NCBI RefSeq assembly: GCF_021462225.1 | Contig: NC_061794.1 | Span: 42,718,914-42,782,913 of the forward strand | DNA: 64,000 nt | Direction: 5' to 3' | Origin: Girardinichthys multiradiatus | Lineage: Eukaryota > Chordata > Actinopteri > Cyprinodontiformes > Goodeidae | Translations under genes and position numbers: made by a program | The notes under the pieces: generated by a model | Seen by the model: the letters and a program-made list of their open reading frames with translations, nothing else | Database searches by the model: none | Told to the model about the DNA's origin: nothing | Part shown: positions 25,076-35,356 of the stretch, piece by piece | Layout of the letters: each line of letters starts with the position of its first letter | Position numbering within the stretch: the first letter of the stretch is position 1

Positions 25076-25718
25076 CAGTCACTGGACACTTTGTTTAGGT
25101 ACACCTGTCCCTTTGCATGTTAACACAAATAGCAAATCAGCCAATCGCAGCGACTCTGTAGATTTAGGCAAGTTAAACAGTGCAAAAGAATGGGGAAGAA
25201 AGGGAATTTACCTGACAGTCTTGTTGATTTTTAGATGTCAGAGAAGAGTAGACAGACTGGTTCAAGATGACAGAAAGGCAACAGTTGCTCAAATAATTCT
25301 TCATTTCAACCAACGAATACAGAATACTGACTCTGAACGCACTTTACGTCGAACCTCGAAACAGATGAGTTCATAGCTGCTTCCAACAGGATAACGCACC
25401 ATGTCACAAAACTCAAGTAATCTTAAACTGTTTTCTTGAATACTGCAATGAGTTCACAGGAGTTAAATAACCTCCACAGTCTCCAGATCTCAAATCCACA
25501 GAGCATGTGGTGGAGCAGGAGATTCATATCATTGACATGAAACTAACAAATCTGCAGCAACTGTGTTATGCTTTCATGTTAATATAGATCATAATATGAG
25601 TAACATTTCCAACATTTTGTTGTATCTAAGCCTCACAGAACTAAGGCAACTCTGAAGGAAAACCAGGGTCTAGTCCAGTACTAGTAAGCTGTACTGTGTA
25701 ATGTGCCCAGTGGGTGTT
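25076..25718 (+). pseudogene. Internally deleted Tc1 transposon and transposase relic
   Basis: The left end (cagtcactggacactttgtt, then taggtacacctgt) and the right end (agtaagctgtactgtgtaat, then gtgcccagtgggtgt) are the degraded inverted termini of a common fish Tc1 family. Inside, the frame around 25245-25370 still reads RVDRLVQDDRKATVAQI and SERTLRRTSKQM, from the DNA-binding half. After about 25375 the sequence jumps to the catalytic second aspartate region (caacaggataacgcaccatg), so the central part is deleted. Many stops remain downstream. At about 640 bp it is under half the family length and cannot be active. Confidence 0.75.
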
Positions 25719-26090
25719 TTATCCCCAGTTGGACAAAAACTGCAACTAAATTCTTGTGTTGCAGCATTTTACTTTTATGTTTCCTTTTATGCTAATTTTA
25801 GCAGATTTTTAGCATATTAGCGAGAGCATTTATGTACTTGTGGAGGGTGCAAGTCATTTCATACCTTTTACAGTTTTGGTCGTTTTGTAACTGACTCTTG
25901 GATGCGAAATGGAGCCATCTACTGCGGCATGTTTCCTAATAAATATCTGTCAGCTTATACCAGCTTTACAAACAATTATGTGAAGTAATTCTCTACAGTC
26001 TATTCATAGCCTACTGTAAGGAAATGTGGTTATATATCTCCAGTAAATATTCCTGACAAAACATCAAGGGATCATTAGGGCTGCTTTAAT
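25719..26090. other. Gene-free DNA
   Basis: No feature recognised. Confidence 0.5.
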
Positions 26091-26575
26091 ATGTTGACAG
26101 TCTGGAGGAACTGTTTGATTGGGTGACGAATGCTGAAACTTTATGTGGTTTGGTTCACCTTCACATTTTTTAAGGTGGACCAAACCACCTGGACATACAG
26201 TTACAACAGCAGCTTGTTTGGGGCGCTCTCACAAGAGCTGCCCAGTGTGATCATCAGGCAACGCAGAGCACTATCAAGCAAACTGCTCTGTACACATGAG
26301 ATAAAGGCAAAAGTCATACCACACGTCTTTCAGTTATTGCACTTTCTCTCTTTGGTATGTGGATATTTCATTTGCTTTTCCACTTAAAGCAAACCACATT
26401 AGACTTCACTTGCAAGTGAGGCGAGATCCAGGTCAGGTGGACCAGAATTTGCCTGTTTGGGCCACAGTAGTTTGATGAGCATTTACACCTGCCCAGGAGA
26501 AGAGGAATATCTGAGGAAGTGAACTCTGGTCAGTTTCAAAGAGACCAAACAGTGCTAGCATGAAAGAGCCCTAAG
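26090..26575. repeat. Possible non-autonomous DNA element around a strong hairpin
   Basis: The segment has mixed composition and repeated accaaac/gtttggt words (ggtggaccaaaccacctg, gaccaaacagtgctagcatg) like fish non-autonomous DNA transposons. It contains the hairpin at 26145-26188. Ends were not defined. Confidence 0.3.
26145..26188. repeat. Inverted repeat / hairpin, 17-bp stem
   Basis: gtggtttggttcacctt (26145-26161) pairs with aaggtggaccaaaccac (26172-26188) at 16 of 17 positions, the odd pair being G-T, around a 10-base loop. Confidence 0.85.
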
Positions 26576-27180
26576 TGTTATTTTGGTTTGAGCAGTTTCA
26601 AATCTACATAAATAAGATATTAATTATGATGATATCTTTGATATTAATTACGATGTTCTTAACTACTAAATCGTTTAAAGTACTGCTAATAAAACAAGAT
26701 ATCAGGTATGACGAAAGAAACAAATCAACTCACTAAAGTTTCTGTAAGGCACCGTTTCAATGTATTGGACTGCTCTCAGTGTTATTTTCACTATTAACAG
26801 AACAAAATGAAAATCCATTCAGAAGCTTGAGTTTATCCAGGATCAAATAGCCAAGTTAGCAGCTTGTAACTAGCTAGCTTGGAAACAGTAAAACCTTTAG
26901 CGGCGTAGCCACAAATTTTCCCCAGGAGTTGGAAGTGAGCGGTACTGTCCTAAAAAGAGACTGAAAATTGACATCAGGTAGTTAAAAACACCACTGCAAA
27001 TGAATGTTAATGTTGCAGCATTACTCCTGAATGAATACAGACACGGGTTTCCTTTTTCTGCTAATCACAGCTCCTTTCTAACATATTTGCAGAAACATTT
27101 TGTCTTATGGGTTGATGTCTTTATTTAAACATTTCCAGATGAAAACAAATGTTTTTTTCCTTATTTAAAAACAAATCCCT
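26576..27180. other. Gene-free DNA
   Basis: AT-rich; a short imperfect repetition of gatattaattacgat-like words near 26620-26655. Nothing else. Confidence 0.5.
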
Positions 27181-27184
27181 TTAT

Positions 27185-27430
27185 TTCTAACAAGTGTCTT
27201 TAGGCAGCAAGGGCACCAGCCAAAACCTTCTTTACTTTCAGCTCTTGCATTCTGGAGACGGACAATGCAGCAATTAAGCTGTGTTATTCCTTCTTCCTCG
27301 TCTCTGACATTTGTGCCTGTCTCCTCCCGATCGAGCATTTCAGACGAATTTAATTGGATGAATATGAGCTCTCATATGCACTTAACAAGAAATTTAGGCT
27401 GTATCCTAGAAAATCTGATGTGAAATGTGT
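27185..27430. promoter_or_regulatory. Candidate conserved non-coding element
   Basis: Repeat-free, balanced block (for example gcagcaattaagctgtgtta and cgaatttaattggatgaata). No frame. Inference from texture only. Confidence 0.25.
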
Positions 27431-27604
27431 CAAGCTTTTTCAGTGTGTCATTAGGGACTGAACAATTGTGAAATGGCTACATTTCCCTTCATTACAGATG
27501 TGTGCATTGGCAAACTCTCCATCCACCATGGGACTTTCTCTGTACGGTAACCTTGTGCAAAAATATCACTGTTTATATTAAAACTAAAAGAAAAATGCAT
27601 AATA

Positions 27605-28435
27605 TATAGGTATATCCCAAACAAATTGAATATTGCGTAAAAGTGCATCTCTTATAGAGATTCATTCCAAATAGTAAATTATTCAATTTTGATTAAATTA
27701 TTCAATTTATATCAAGCTTCTATTTCTTGTCATTGTGATGACTACGGCTTACAGGTAAAGAAAACCCAAAATTCAGTGTCTCAGGAAATTAGAATACCAC
27801 ATTAGACCAATCAAAAAAGGATGTTTGAAGCATAAAAGTCAGGCTTCTGAAAGGAATTCCCTTTCCTATGCACTCAATCCTTGGTTGGGCCCCCTCTTTC
27901 ATGAAATACTACATCAATGAGCCGTGGCATAGAAGCATGAAGTGCTCTAGAATTTCCTGGTAGATGGCTACTTGACTGTGGACTTCAGAAAACACAGTGG
28001 ACCAACACCAACAGATGACATGACACCCCAAACCATCACTGACTGTGGAAGCTTCCCACTGGCCTTCAAGCAATGTGGATTCTGGGCCTCTCCACTCTTC
28101 CTCCAGACTCTGGGACTTTGATTTCCAAATGAAATGCAGAATTTACTTTCATCTGAAAACAGGACTTTGGACCATTGAGCAGCAGTCCAGTTCATTTTCA
28201 TGTTGTCTCTGGTTCAGGAGTGGCTTGACACGAGGAATGTGACATTTGTAGCCAATGTCTAGTATTCATCTGTGTGTGGTGGCTTTTGATACACCAACTC
28301 CAGCCTCAGTCCTCTCCTTTTGAAGCTCTCCCAAATTCTTGAATGGATTTCACTTGACAATCCTCTCAAGGCTGTGGTTTTTCCTGTTGCACCTTTTCCT
28401 ACCACACTTCTTCCACTCAATTTTCTGTTAATATG
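27605..28435 (-). pseudogene. Degraded Tc1 transposon with transposase relic
   Basis: The left end and sub-terminal words (gaaaacccaaaattcagtgt, ctcaggaaattagaata) match a Tc1 family related to the ends at 19452-20010. On the minus strand, 27968-28201 reads WTAAQWSKVLFSDESKFCIS and VMVWGVMSSVGVGPLCFL, the region around the first catalytic aspartate. The second aspartate and the glutamate region are lost: near 27940-27970 the sequence shortcuts from the transposase 3' end into the middle. To the right it continues into the DNA-binding half with stops, fading near 28435. Dead copy. Confidence 0.8.
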
Positions 28436-29335
28436 TTTACACATCTTTTCTCCCCTAATAAAATTTTTTTTTCTTTTCTTTTTGCATTTACTCATTTTAT
28501 CTTTGTTTGATTTAAGTGATTTAAAACATTTAGGTGTCCGAAATAGGCAAAAACAGAATAAATCTGTAAGAGCAATTTCACAGCAATTTAGCAAATCCAA
28601 GACCTACTCACATCAGGAGATTTTTGAGCTCTCTCTGAATCCTGAACACCCATTAAGCCTCTGGTGGATCCTCCCTGGTCACTTATCCATTTCAAATTCA
28701 TCACAAAACAGTTTTTCTCAACGCTGGCTCTCTTCACATTATGTGGATAAAATCTTGTTATATTCTCATCACAAAAGGGAGTCTAATTATAATACATTTG
28801 TAAGAATCAAAGGAGGAAGGCTTTAAAAACTCCAACCTGTCTTTTCTCTAAAGATGAATTTTTATGTACAGCAGACAGGCTGTGATTGAAGCCTGGTTTC
28901 ATAACATTCAAAGAAGTGTCGACAACATACACCTACAGCTAAAAGCAGCAGCTTGATTTCAGTTTGTAAAGCTTGTGAAAACTTACAAGTGCTAAAAACA
29001 AAGAGCTGTTAAAAATTCAATGTCTTATAAAAAATAATCTGAGGGTTCCAGCTGTGTGATTGACAAGTGGTTAAAAATAAAAAAATCCCTGAGCAGGTCG
29101 ACGTTGCAGCAATATAAAGATGGAAACTTAATAACAACACGTTTTAAGTTGGAGGAGTAAAGAAAAGGAACATGAGACAGGATCAGATTTATCCGTGATC
29201 ATTTTAGCAAACAATAATGCTTTTAAAAAATGCTGTAATGGCAGTAAAGTTTTGATGAACACAGCAGATGATTATAGTACTGTAGTCATTTATTTTAAAC
29301 ATTGGCAAGTAAGCTGGTATGATTTTTCCTAATAC
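28436..29335. other. Gene-free DNA
   Basis: A 168-codon plus-strand frame (28320-28826) starts inside antisense Tc1 sequence and runs through T-rich DNA. I do not regard it as a gene. No other feature. Confidence 0.5.
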
Positions 29336-29339
29336 AGTG

Positions 29340-29745
29340 TCATCCATAATTATTTAGACCCTTACTGAAGAAACAGAAATAAAACATATTCAAATTGTCT
29401 CCCAATGAAAATGTTTGAAAAATCTGACCTTTATTTTGAATATTTCTTAACAAGATTACAAGGACCTTAATTTTGTACGGTGCCAGGAGCTCCTATGAAA
29501 CAAATGTAAGTGAAGCTTTTTTAATGTCTACTTCAAAATGGGAAAACATGAGAACATGGCAATGAAGTAAGGCAGATATGTGTTGATCTTAATAAATCAG
29601 GTTATGACTATAATAAAATAGCTACTGGCCCATATAGTCAGAGCAAAAATAAAGACAAACTGAAAACAAGCTTTTACGAGGAGCCAAGTTTGCCACCATG
29701 TTTAGTGAGGAGGACGGTAAGGGGCATAAAAAAGCATATACCACG
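29340..29745 (+). mobile_element. Tc1-like 5' remnant
   Basis: Begins tgtcatccataattatttag and contains tttattttgaatatttctta, gaccttaattttgtacggtg, acatgagaacatggcaatga and gccaccatgtttagtgagga. This order of phrases belongs to a recalled fish Tc1-like family. The block at 29703-29722 is shared with 23645-23835. The transposase 3' half is absent. Confidence 0.55.
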
Positions 29746-30144
29746 CGTGAGAATACATGTGGAAGGTGCGGTATCTGGAAATGCTTTCTTGATTTCTGTG
29801 GATTGACACAATGTGTCCAGTTGGACAAAGGGGTAATAGGTATTTCTGCTCAGACATGTGGTTCTTTGGGCCCCCTCCTGCTTAGGAAGAACACATTTAA
29901 GTTGAAAGCTGGTGAGAATGAGGAAGTCAGTGTGAGTGTTGATGCTGTTGAAAGTGCAGTTAAAGGAGCTCTGTGGGACTCAGCATGTTTGTCCTCAGGG
30001 CTGAGTGTAACAGATGACAGAGATCATTGGAGCTTTTTTTGCATTAGTCACAACTCTCTTTTCCACAGTTTTAGAGTGTACTATGGAGACACAGACATCG
30101 TTGGGATATTTGTTGCACTGTTTGTAGCTAATGTTGGTAGCTGA
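29698..30144 (+). other. Unexplained 148-codon open frame
   Basis: The frame opens at an ATG in the Tc1-like remnant (gccaccatgt, good start context) and runs out of it into unrecognised sequence. The first residues (MFSEEDGKGHKKAYTTRE) derive from the remnant. The rest, including NTFKLKAGENEEVSVSVDAV and SGLSVTDDRDHWSF, matches no family I know. No signal peptide or clear domain, though it has a hydrophobic C-terminus. Probably a chance frame, but it is the longest plus-strand one here not explained by a transposon or antisense. Confidence 0.2.
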
Positions 30145-30630
30145 CAAGCAGCTGCTTGTCGCTCTTTTTGTGACTGACGTTAATACGTCCCACTCCTTTT
30201 CTCTGATTCCATTGTCTTGGTGACTACTCTTGATCCTATACTGCCGCAAGCCGTCTGTACATCATGAAAGGGAACTCGCAGAGACATAAGTTGGTAAATA
30301 TGTGTGTAATATTTATACAAGCAGCATAATCCCAGCACATTGCAGTCTTGCATGGTATTTGTGAGACACAATGGTCAAAAAAAGCTTTCACAAAATCTAT
30401 GTTGCATTGTGTCTCAGATGAAACTATTTGCATGTTATGTCAAAAAGAAAACAATATTAAATGGGGGCAGAGAAATTAAGTCCGGATGTTAAGGATTAAA
30501 AGTCTTTATGGAAAATGAAATGACTTCTAAGTGATACAAACACTAAAAACGACAATCTGAATATGTAGATTTTATGTAGCTAGAGCAGGGAGACATAATA
30601 GATAGACACAGTAAATCCCATGAGTTGTTA
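30145..30630. other. Gene-free DNA
   Basis: Nothing recognised. Confidence 0.5.
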
Positions 30631-30639
30631 TTGTGGCAC

Positions 30640-30900
30640 CATCTACAGTTAAAGCCAAAATTATTCATACCCTTGCCAGATTTAGTTTTAAAATAATCAT
30701 TTAGTTTTATCAACATGTTTCTTCCCCCTGGAAGTAATATTAACGTTTTGAAGTGGATCAGAATCCTGACTTAAATCTGGTTTAAAAATCTGTGAAAGGA
30801 GCTGAAGATTAGCATTAGCAAAGAAGTCTTCCCACCTCGAAGACTTGGAGATGATTACCAAGGATAAATTATCAAACATAACAGTGAAAGGGTTTGGTTG
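30640..30900. mobile_element. Tc1-like remnant
   Basis: The phrase agccaaaattattcataccc at the left and gaagtcttcccacctcgaag, then acttggagatgattaccaag, at the right resemble a Tc1 family's end and interior. Very degraded, no frame. Confidence 0.4.
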
Positions 30901-31195
30901 CTGTCAATCAATTTATTTATTTTTTATTATTGGGAGCAGTACGAGGAACATTTTCAACATGCCATTTTAATCAAATTTCTCTAAATAAAAGTAGAGAAAT
31001 CTTTTTTTCTTTTTAAAATTTTACATAGTTTTTTTTATCTTTTAATAATTGTAATGAGATGTGTGCCTACTTTTCTAGCAGAAACACTTATTTTTTGAAA
31101 ATAAATTTAAAACAAAGTCTTCCAGGCGTATAAATAGTTTTAAGGAAGATAATTATTAATACAAACCTCTTGATCTTTGTGGAAGTAAAACATTT
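30901..31195. other. Gene-free AT-rich DNA
   Basis: T- and A-rich sequence without features. Confidence 0.5.
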
Positions 31196-31199
31196 GTGA

Positions 31200-31884
31200 A
31201 ATTAGTTTAATTCAGTTTATATAGCACCAATTCACAACACATGTTGTCTCAAGGCACTTCACAAAAGTCAGATACATATATTCCAATTAATCCTAATCAT
31301 TGAACAGTGCAGTCAGATTCAGTTATTTATTCAAATTGGATAAAAAGTTTTTCTGTCTAAGGAAACTCAGCAGATTGCATCCAGTCAGTGACTTGCAGCA
31401 TTCCCTCCTCCCAGATGAGCATGTAGAGACAGTGGACAGTCACTGGCGTTGACTTTGCAGCAATCCCTCATACTGAGCATGCATGTAGCGACGGAGAGGA
31501 AAAACTCCCTTTTAACAGGAAGAAACCTCCAGCAGAACCAGGCTCAGTGTGAGCGGCCATCTACCACGACCGACTGGGGGTTTGAGAGAACAGAGCAGAG
31601 ACACAAAAAGAACAAAGAAGCACTGATCCAGGAGTACTTTCTATGGGAAGGAAAAGTAAATGTTAATGGATGTAGCTCCTTTAGTCGTTTCACCTAGAAA
31701 GAAAGAACAGATAAACTCTGAGCCAGTTTTCAAGGTTAGAGTCTGAAAGAGAGCACATAGAGTTAATCACAGTAAAACTCAGTCAGTTGCCATGTCTAGG
31801 AGAGAGAAAGGGTTAAACACTGAAAGACAGGGCTATGTGGATCATCGGTAGAGGGTGAGCATTAAGTTGTTAAAATAGAATACA
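31200..31884 (+). repeat. High-copy non-coding fish repeat (class unknown)
   Basis: A recognisable non-coding repeat found widely in fish DNA, with phrases such as catgttgtctcaaggcactt, cccttttaacaggaagaaac, cagaaccaggctcagtgtga and actttctatgggaaggaaaa. Its class is not known to me. The DD36E transposon at 31887 sits at its right edge, so that transposon probably inserted into it. Confidence 0.6.
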
Positions 31885-31886
31885 TA

Positions 31887-33155
31887 CAGGGGTTGGACAA
31901 TGAAACTGAAACACCTGGTTTTAGACCACAATAATTTATTAGTATGGTGTAGGCCCTCCTTTTGCGGCCAATACAGCGTCTATTTGTCTTGGGAATGACA
32001 TATACAAGTCCTGCACAGTGGTCAGAGGGATTTTAAGCCATTCTTCTTGCAGGATAGTGGCCAGGTCACTACGTGATACTGGTGGAGGAAAACGTTTCCT
32101 GACTCGCTCCTCCAAAACACCCCAAAGTGGCTCAATAATATTTAGATCTGGTGACTGTGCAGGCCATGGGAGATGTTCAACTTCACTTTCATATTCATCA
32201 AACCAATCTTTCACCAGTCTTGCTGTGTGTATTGGTGCATTGTCATCCTGATACACGGCACCACCTTCAGGATACAATGTTTGAACCATTGGATGAACAT
32301 GGTCCTCAAGAATGGTTCGGTAGTCCTTGGCAGTGACGCGCCCATCTTGCACAAGTATTGGGACAAGGGAATGCCATGATATGGCAGCCCAAACCATCAC
32401 TGATCCACCCCCATGCTTCACTCTGGGCATGCAACAGTCTGGGTGGTACACTTCTTTGGGGCTTCTCCACACCGTAACTCTCCTGGATGTGGGGAAAACA
32501 GTAAAGGTGGACTCATCAGAGAACAATACATGTTTCACATTGTCCACAGCCCAAGATTTGTGCTCCTTGCACCATTGAAACCGACGTTTGGCATTGGCAT
32601 GAGTGACCAAAGGTTTGGCTATAGCAGCCCGACCGTGTATATTGACCCTGTGGAGCTCCCGACGGACAGTTCTGGTGGAAACAGGAGAGTTGAGGTGCAC
32701 ATTTAATTCTGCCATGATTTGGGCAGCCGTGGTTTTATGTTTTTTGGATACAATCTGGGTTAGCACCCGAACATCCCTTTCAGACAGCTTCCTCTTGCGT
32801 CCACAGTTAATCCTGTTGGATGTGGTTGGTCCTTCTTGGTGGTATGCTGACATTACCCTGGATACCGTGGAAATTGATACATCACAAAGACTTGCTGTCT
32901 TGGTCACAGATATACCAGCAAGACGTGCACCAACAATTTGTCCTCTTTTGAACTCTGGTATGTCACCCATAATGTTGTGTGCATTTCAATATTTTGAGCA
33001 AAACTGTGCTCTTACCCTGCTAATTGAACCTTCACACTCTGCTCTTACTGGTGCAATGTGCAATCAATGAAGACTGGCTACCAGGCTGGTCCAATTTAGC
33101 CATGAAACCTCCCACACTAAATGACAGGTGTTTCAGTTTCATTGTCCAACCCCTG
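31887..33155 (-). mobile_element. Tc1/mariner-type DD36E transposon, copy 1, apparently complete
   Basis: A 1269-bp element bounded by perfect 31-bp inverted repeats (31887-31917 and 33125-33155; outer bases caggggttggacaatgaaac) and flanked by TA on both sides (31885-31886, 33156-33157). It encodes one intact transposase on the minus strand, leaving about 170 bp of leader and about 20 bp between the stop and the left repeat. Short simple ends plus a 36-residue spacing between the last two catalytic residues fit the DD36E (Incomer-type) group rather than classical DD34E Tc1; that name is from memory. Every part needed for movement appears present. Confidence 0.93.
31939..32970 (-). CDS. DD36E Tc1/mariner-type transposase, intact
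   Basis: Cut-and-paste transposase of 343 residues, acting in the nucleus on the element's own 31-bp ends and inserting at TA. Residues about 5-45 and 70-110 form the paired helix-turn-helix DNA-binding region, separated by a GRKRKLSERD linker (57-66) equivalent to the GRPR motif. The DDE nuclease follows: D152 in LFSDESTF, D243 in YQDDNAPIH and E280 in DLNIIEPLW, with 36 residues between D243 and E280. The glycine-rich KHGGGSVMVW (185-194) is typical. The start MGDIPEFKRGQ is shared with the sister copy at 33813, supporting this ATG. There is no stop, shift or missing key residue. Length matches the usual 340 or so. No promoter can be seen. Whether it is expressed is unknown. Confidence 0.93.
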   Translation of the reverse strand: MGDIPEFKRGQIVGARLAGISVTKTASLCDVSISTVSRVMSAYHQEGPTTSNRINCGRKRKLSERDVRVLTQIVSKKHKTTAAQIMAELNVHLNSPVSTRTVRRELHRVNIHGRAAIAKPLVTHANAKRRFQWCKEHKSWAVDNVKHVLFSDESTFTVFPTSRRVTVWRSPKEVYHPDCCMPRVKHGGGSVMVWAAISWHSLVPILVQDGRVTAKDYRTILEDHVHPMVQTLYPEGGAVYQDDNAPIHTARLVKDWFDEYESEVEHLPWPAQSPDLNIIEPLWGVLEERVRKRFPPPVSRSDLATILQEEWLKIPLTTVQDLYMSFPRQIDAVLAAKGGPTPY

Positions 33156-33157
33156 TA

Positions 33158-33624
33158 TATCGTTAGTGCATCTGAGTGTTTTTTAAACAAAAAAAAGAAC
33201 ATGTTTTCTTGTGGCACACATCTTTTCACCTTAAATGATTCACAAGACTAAGACGGTGTTAAGTAAAAATAATAAGAAAGCATGAATTCACATTTGTCAT
33301 TTGTTTCATGTAACATGTTTAGTATCCACAATTCAGTGATATTTAAATAAGGATGATAAACTACTTAATTTAATTTCATGTATGTTAAAAATACACCAGA
33401 AAATAGCAGTTCTGATTATTCTGATAAACCATTATCTTCCTATAAATATCAAACAGTCCTCAGGAGGGGAACAGGATTTGTCATAATTGCTGACATCTAA
33501 ATTAACGTACCTAAGAAATCAGTGCACCTCCTTGGTTACTATTGTCTGTTACCCACTCTCCTTTCGGTCTCCATGGTAGCTAATTGTTATTTTTAAGTCA
33601 GAAAACAACCTCAGCATCAGGATA
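33158..33624. other. Spacer between the two inverted DD36E copies
   Basis: AT-rich unique DNA with no recognisable feature. It forms the loop of the large inverted repeat made by the two transposons. Confidence 0.6.
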
Positions 33625-33626
33625 TA

Positions 33627-34889
33627 CAGGAGTTGGACAATGAAACTGAAACACCTGTCATTTTAGTGTGGGAGGTTTCATGGCTAAATTTGACCAGCCT
33701 GGTAGCCAGTCTTCATTGATTGCACATTGCACCAGTAAGAGCAGAGTGTGAAGGTTCAATTAGCAGGGTAAGAGCACAGTTTTGCTCAAAATATTGAAAT
33801 GCACACAACATTATGGGTGACATACCAGAGTTCAAAAGAGGACAAATTGTTGGTGCACGTCTTGCTGGCGCATCTGTGACCAAGACAGCAAGTCTTTGTG
33901 ATGTATCAAGAGCCACGGTATCCAGGGTAATGTCAGCATACCACCAAGAAGGACGAACCACATCCAACAGGATTAACTGTGGACGCAAGAGGAAGCTGTC
34001 TGAAAGGGATGTTTGGGTGCTAACCCGGATTGTATCCAAAAGACATAAAACCACAGCTGCCCAAATCATGGCAGAATTAAATGTGCACCTCAACTCTCCT
34101 GTTTCCACCAGTACTGTCCGTCGGGAGCTCCACAGGGTCAACATACACGGCTGGGCTGCTATAGCCAAACCTTTGGTCACTCATGCCAATGCCAGTTTCA
34201 GTGGTGCAAGGAGCGCAAATCTTGAGCTGTGGACAATGTGAAACATGTATTGTTCTCTGATGAGTCCACCTTTACTGTTTTCCCCACATCCGGGAGAGTT
34301 ACGGTGTGGAGAAGCCTCAAAGAAGCGTACCACCCAGACTGTTGCATGCCCAGAGTGAAGCATGGGGGTGGATCAGTGATGGTTTGGGCTGCCATATCAT
34401 GGCATTCCCTTGGCCCAATACTTGTGCTAGATGGGCGCATCACTGCCAAGGACTACTGAACCATTATTGAGGACCATGTGCATCCAATGGTTCAAACATT
34501 GTATCCTGAAGGCGGTGCCGTGTATCAGGATGACAATGCACCACTACACACAGCAAGACTGGTGAAAGATTGGTTTGATGAACATGAAAGTGAAGTTGAA
34601 CATCTCCCATGGCCTGCACAGTCACCAGATCTAAATATTATTGAGCCACTTTGGTGTGTTTTGGAGGAGCGAGTCAGGAAACGTTTTCCTCCACCAGTAT
34701 CACGTAGTGACCTGGCCACTATCCTGCAAGAAGAATGGCTTAAAATCCCTCTGACCACTGTGCAGGACTTGTATATGTCATTCCCAAGACGAATTGATGC
34801 TGTATTGGCCGCAAAAGGAGGCCCTACGCCATACTAATAAATTATTGTGGTCTAAAACCAGGTGTTTCAGTTTCATTGTCCAACCCCTG
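33627..34889 (+). mobile_element. Tc1/mariner-type DD36E transposon, copy 2, defective
   Basis: A 1263-bp copy in opposite orientation to 31887-33155. Its 31-bp ends (33627-33657 and 34859-34889) differ from copy 1 at one base on the left (cagga instead of caggg), and TA flanks both sides (33625-33626, 34890-34891). The two elements are visibly over 90 percent identical along their length. Confidence 0.92.
33813..34837 (+). pseudogene. DD36E transposase, frameshifted and with a nonsense codon
   Basis: Sister of the intact transposase, broken into three frames (33813-34241, 34229-34459, 34478-34837). Against copy 1 there is a 7-base deletion at about 34193/34194, just before the first catalytic aspartate, and an in-frame TGA at 34457-34459 where copy 1 has the arginine codon CGA, a CpG-type C-to-T change. 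The DDE residues themselves survive (FSDESTF, QDDNAPLH, NIIEPLW). Several substitutions in the DNA-binding half also distinguish it. It cannot make a full transposase, but its ends look usable in trans. Confidence 0.92.
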
Positions 34890-34891
34890 TA

Positions 34892-35356
34892 GGTTTCACA
34901 ACAGACTCATGCTTTATTGTCTGGATAGAAAGCTACACACCTGCTACTACAGCATTCATGTGTTAAAATGGCTCAGTCAAAGTCCAGACCGAAATCCAAT
35001 TGAGAATCTGTGACAAGACCTCAAACTGACATTAATAGACTCCATCCAATCTGACTGAGATTCAGCTATTTTGCAAAGAAAAACAGACTATTTCTGAATG
35101 TGAAAAGCTGGTAGGGACATATCTGCTGCAGGTCATCAGAATGATACATAATTCAGCAAACTTTTGCATGCCACATTTTTCAGGCTTTTATTTCTAAAAA
35201 AAATTGAAAACCAGGTATCATTTCTTTCCTTTCACAATTATGCTACTTTGTTTTTGTCTGTCACATAAATAACTTAAAGTTTGTAGTTGTAATGTGTCAA
35301 AATGTGGCCCAGGATGTAGTGATTTTACAGTACAGTGACTTTTGCAAGGTACTGTA
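34892..35356 (+). pseudogene. Tc1 3' half, degraded
   Basis: Starts next to the DD36E copy and reads plus-strand transposase 3' phrases (cattcatgtgttaaaatggc, cagtcaaagtccagaccgaa, ccaattgagaatctgtgaca), then a terminal region ending tttgcaaggtactgta. Several stops interrupt it. The same family is represented by 46100-47316. Its 5' half is not on the other side of the DD36E copy. Confidence 0.7.

Noticed and set aside
28320..28826. Plus-strand 168-codon frame
   Set aside because: Starts in antisense Tc1 sequence and runs through T-rich DNA; residues are low-complexity F/L-rich.
32018..33070. Several plus-strand frames, up to 155 codons, across the DD36E element
   Set aside because: They are antisense shadows of the intact transposase, and the same shadows appear over copy 2.
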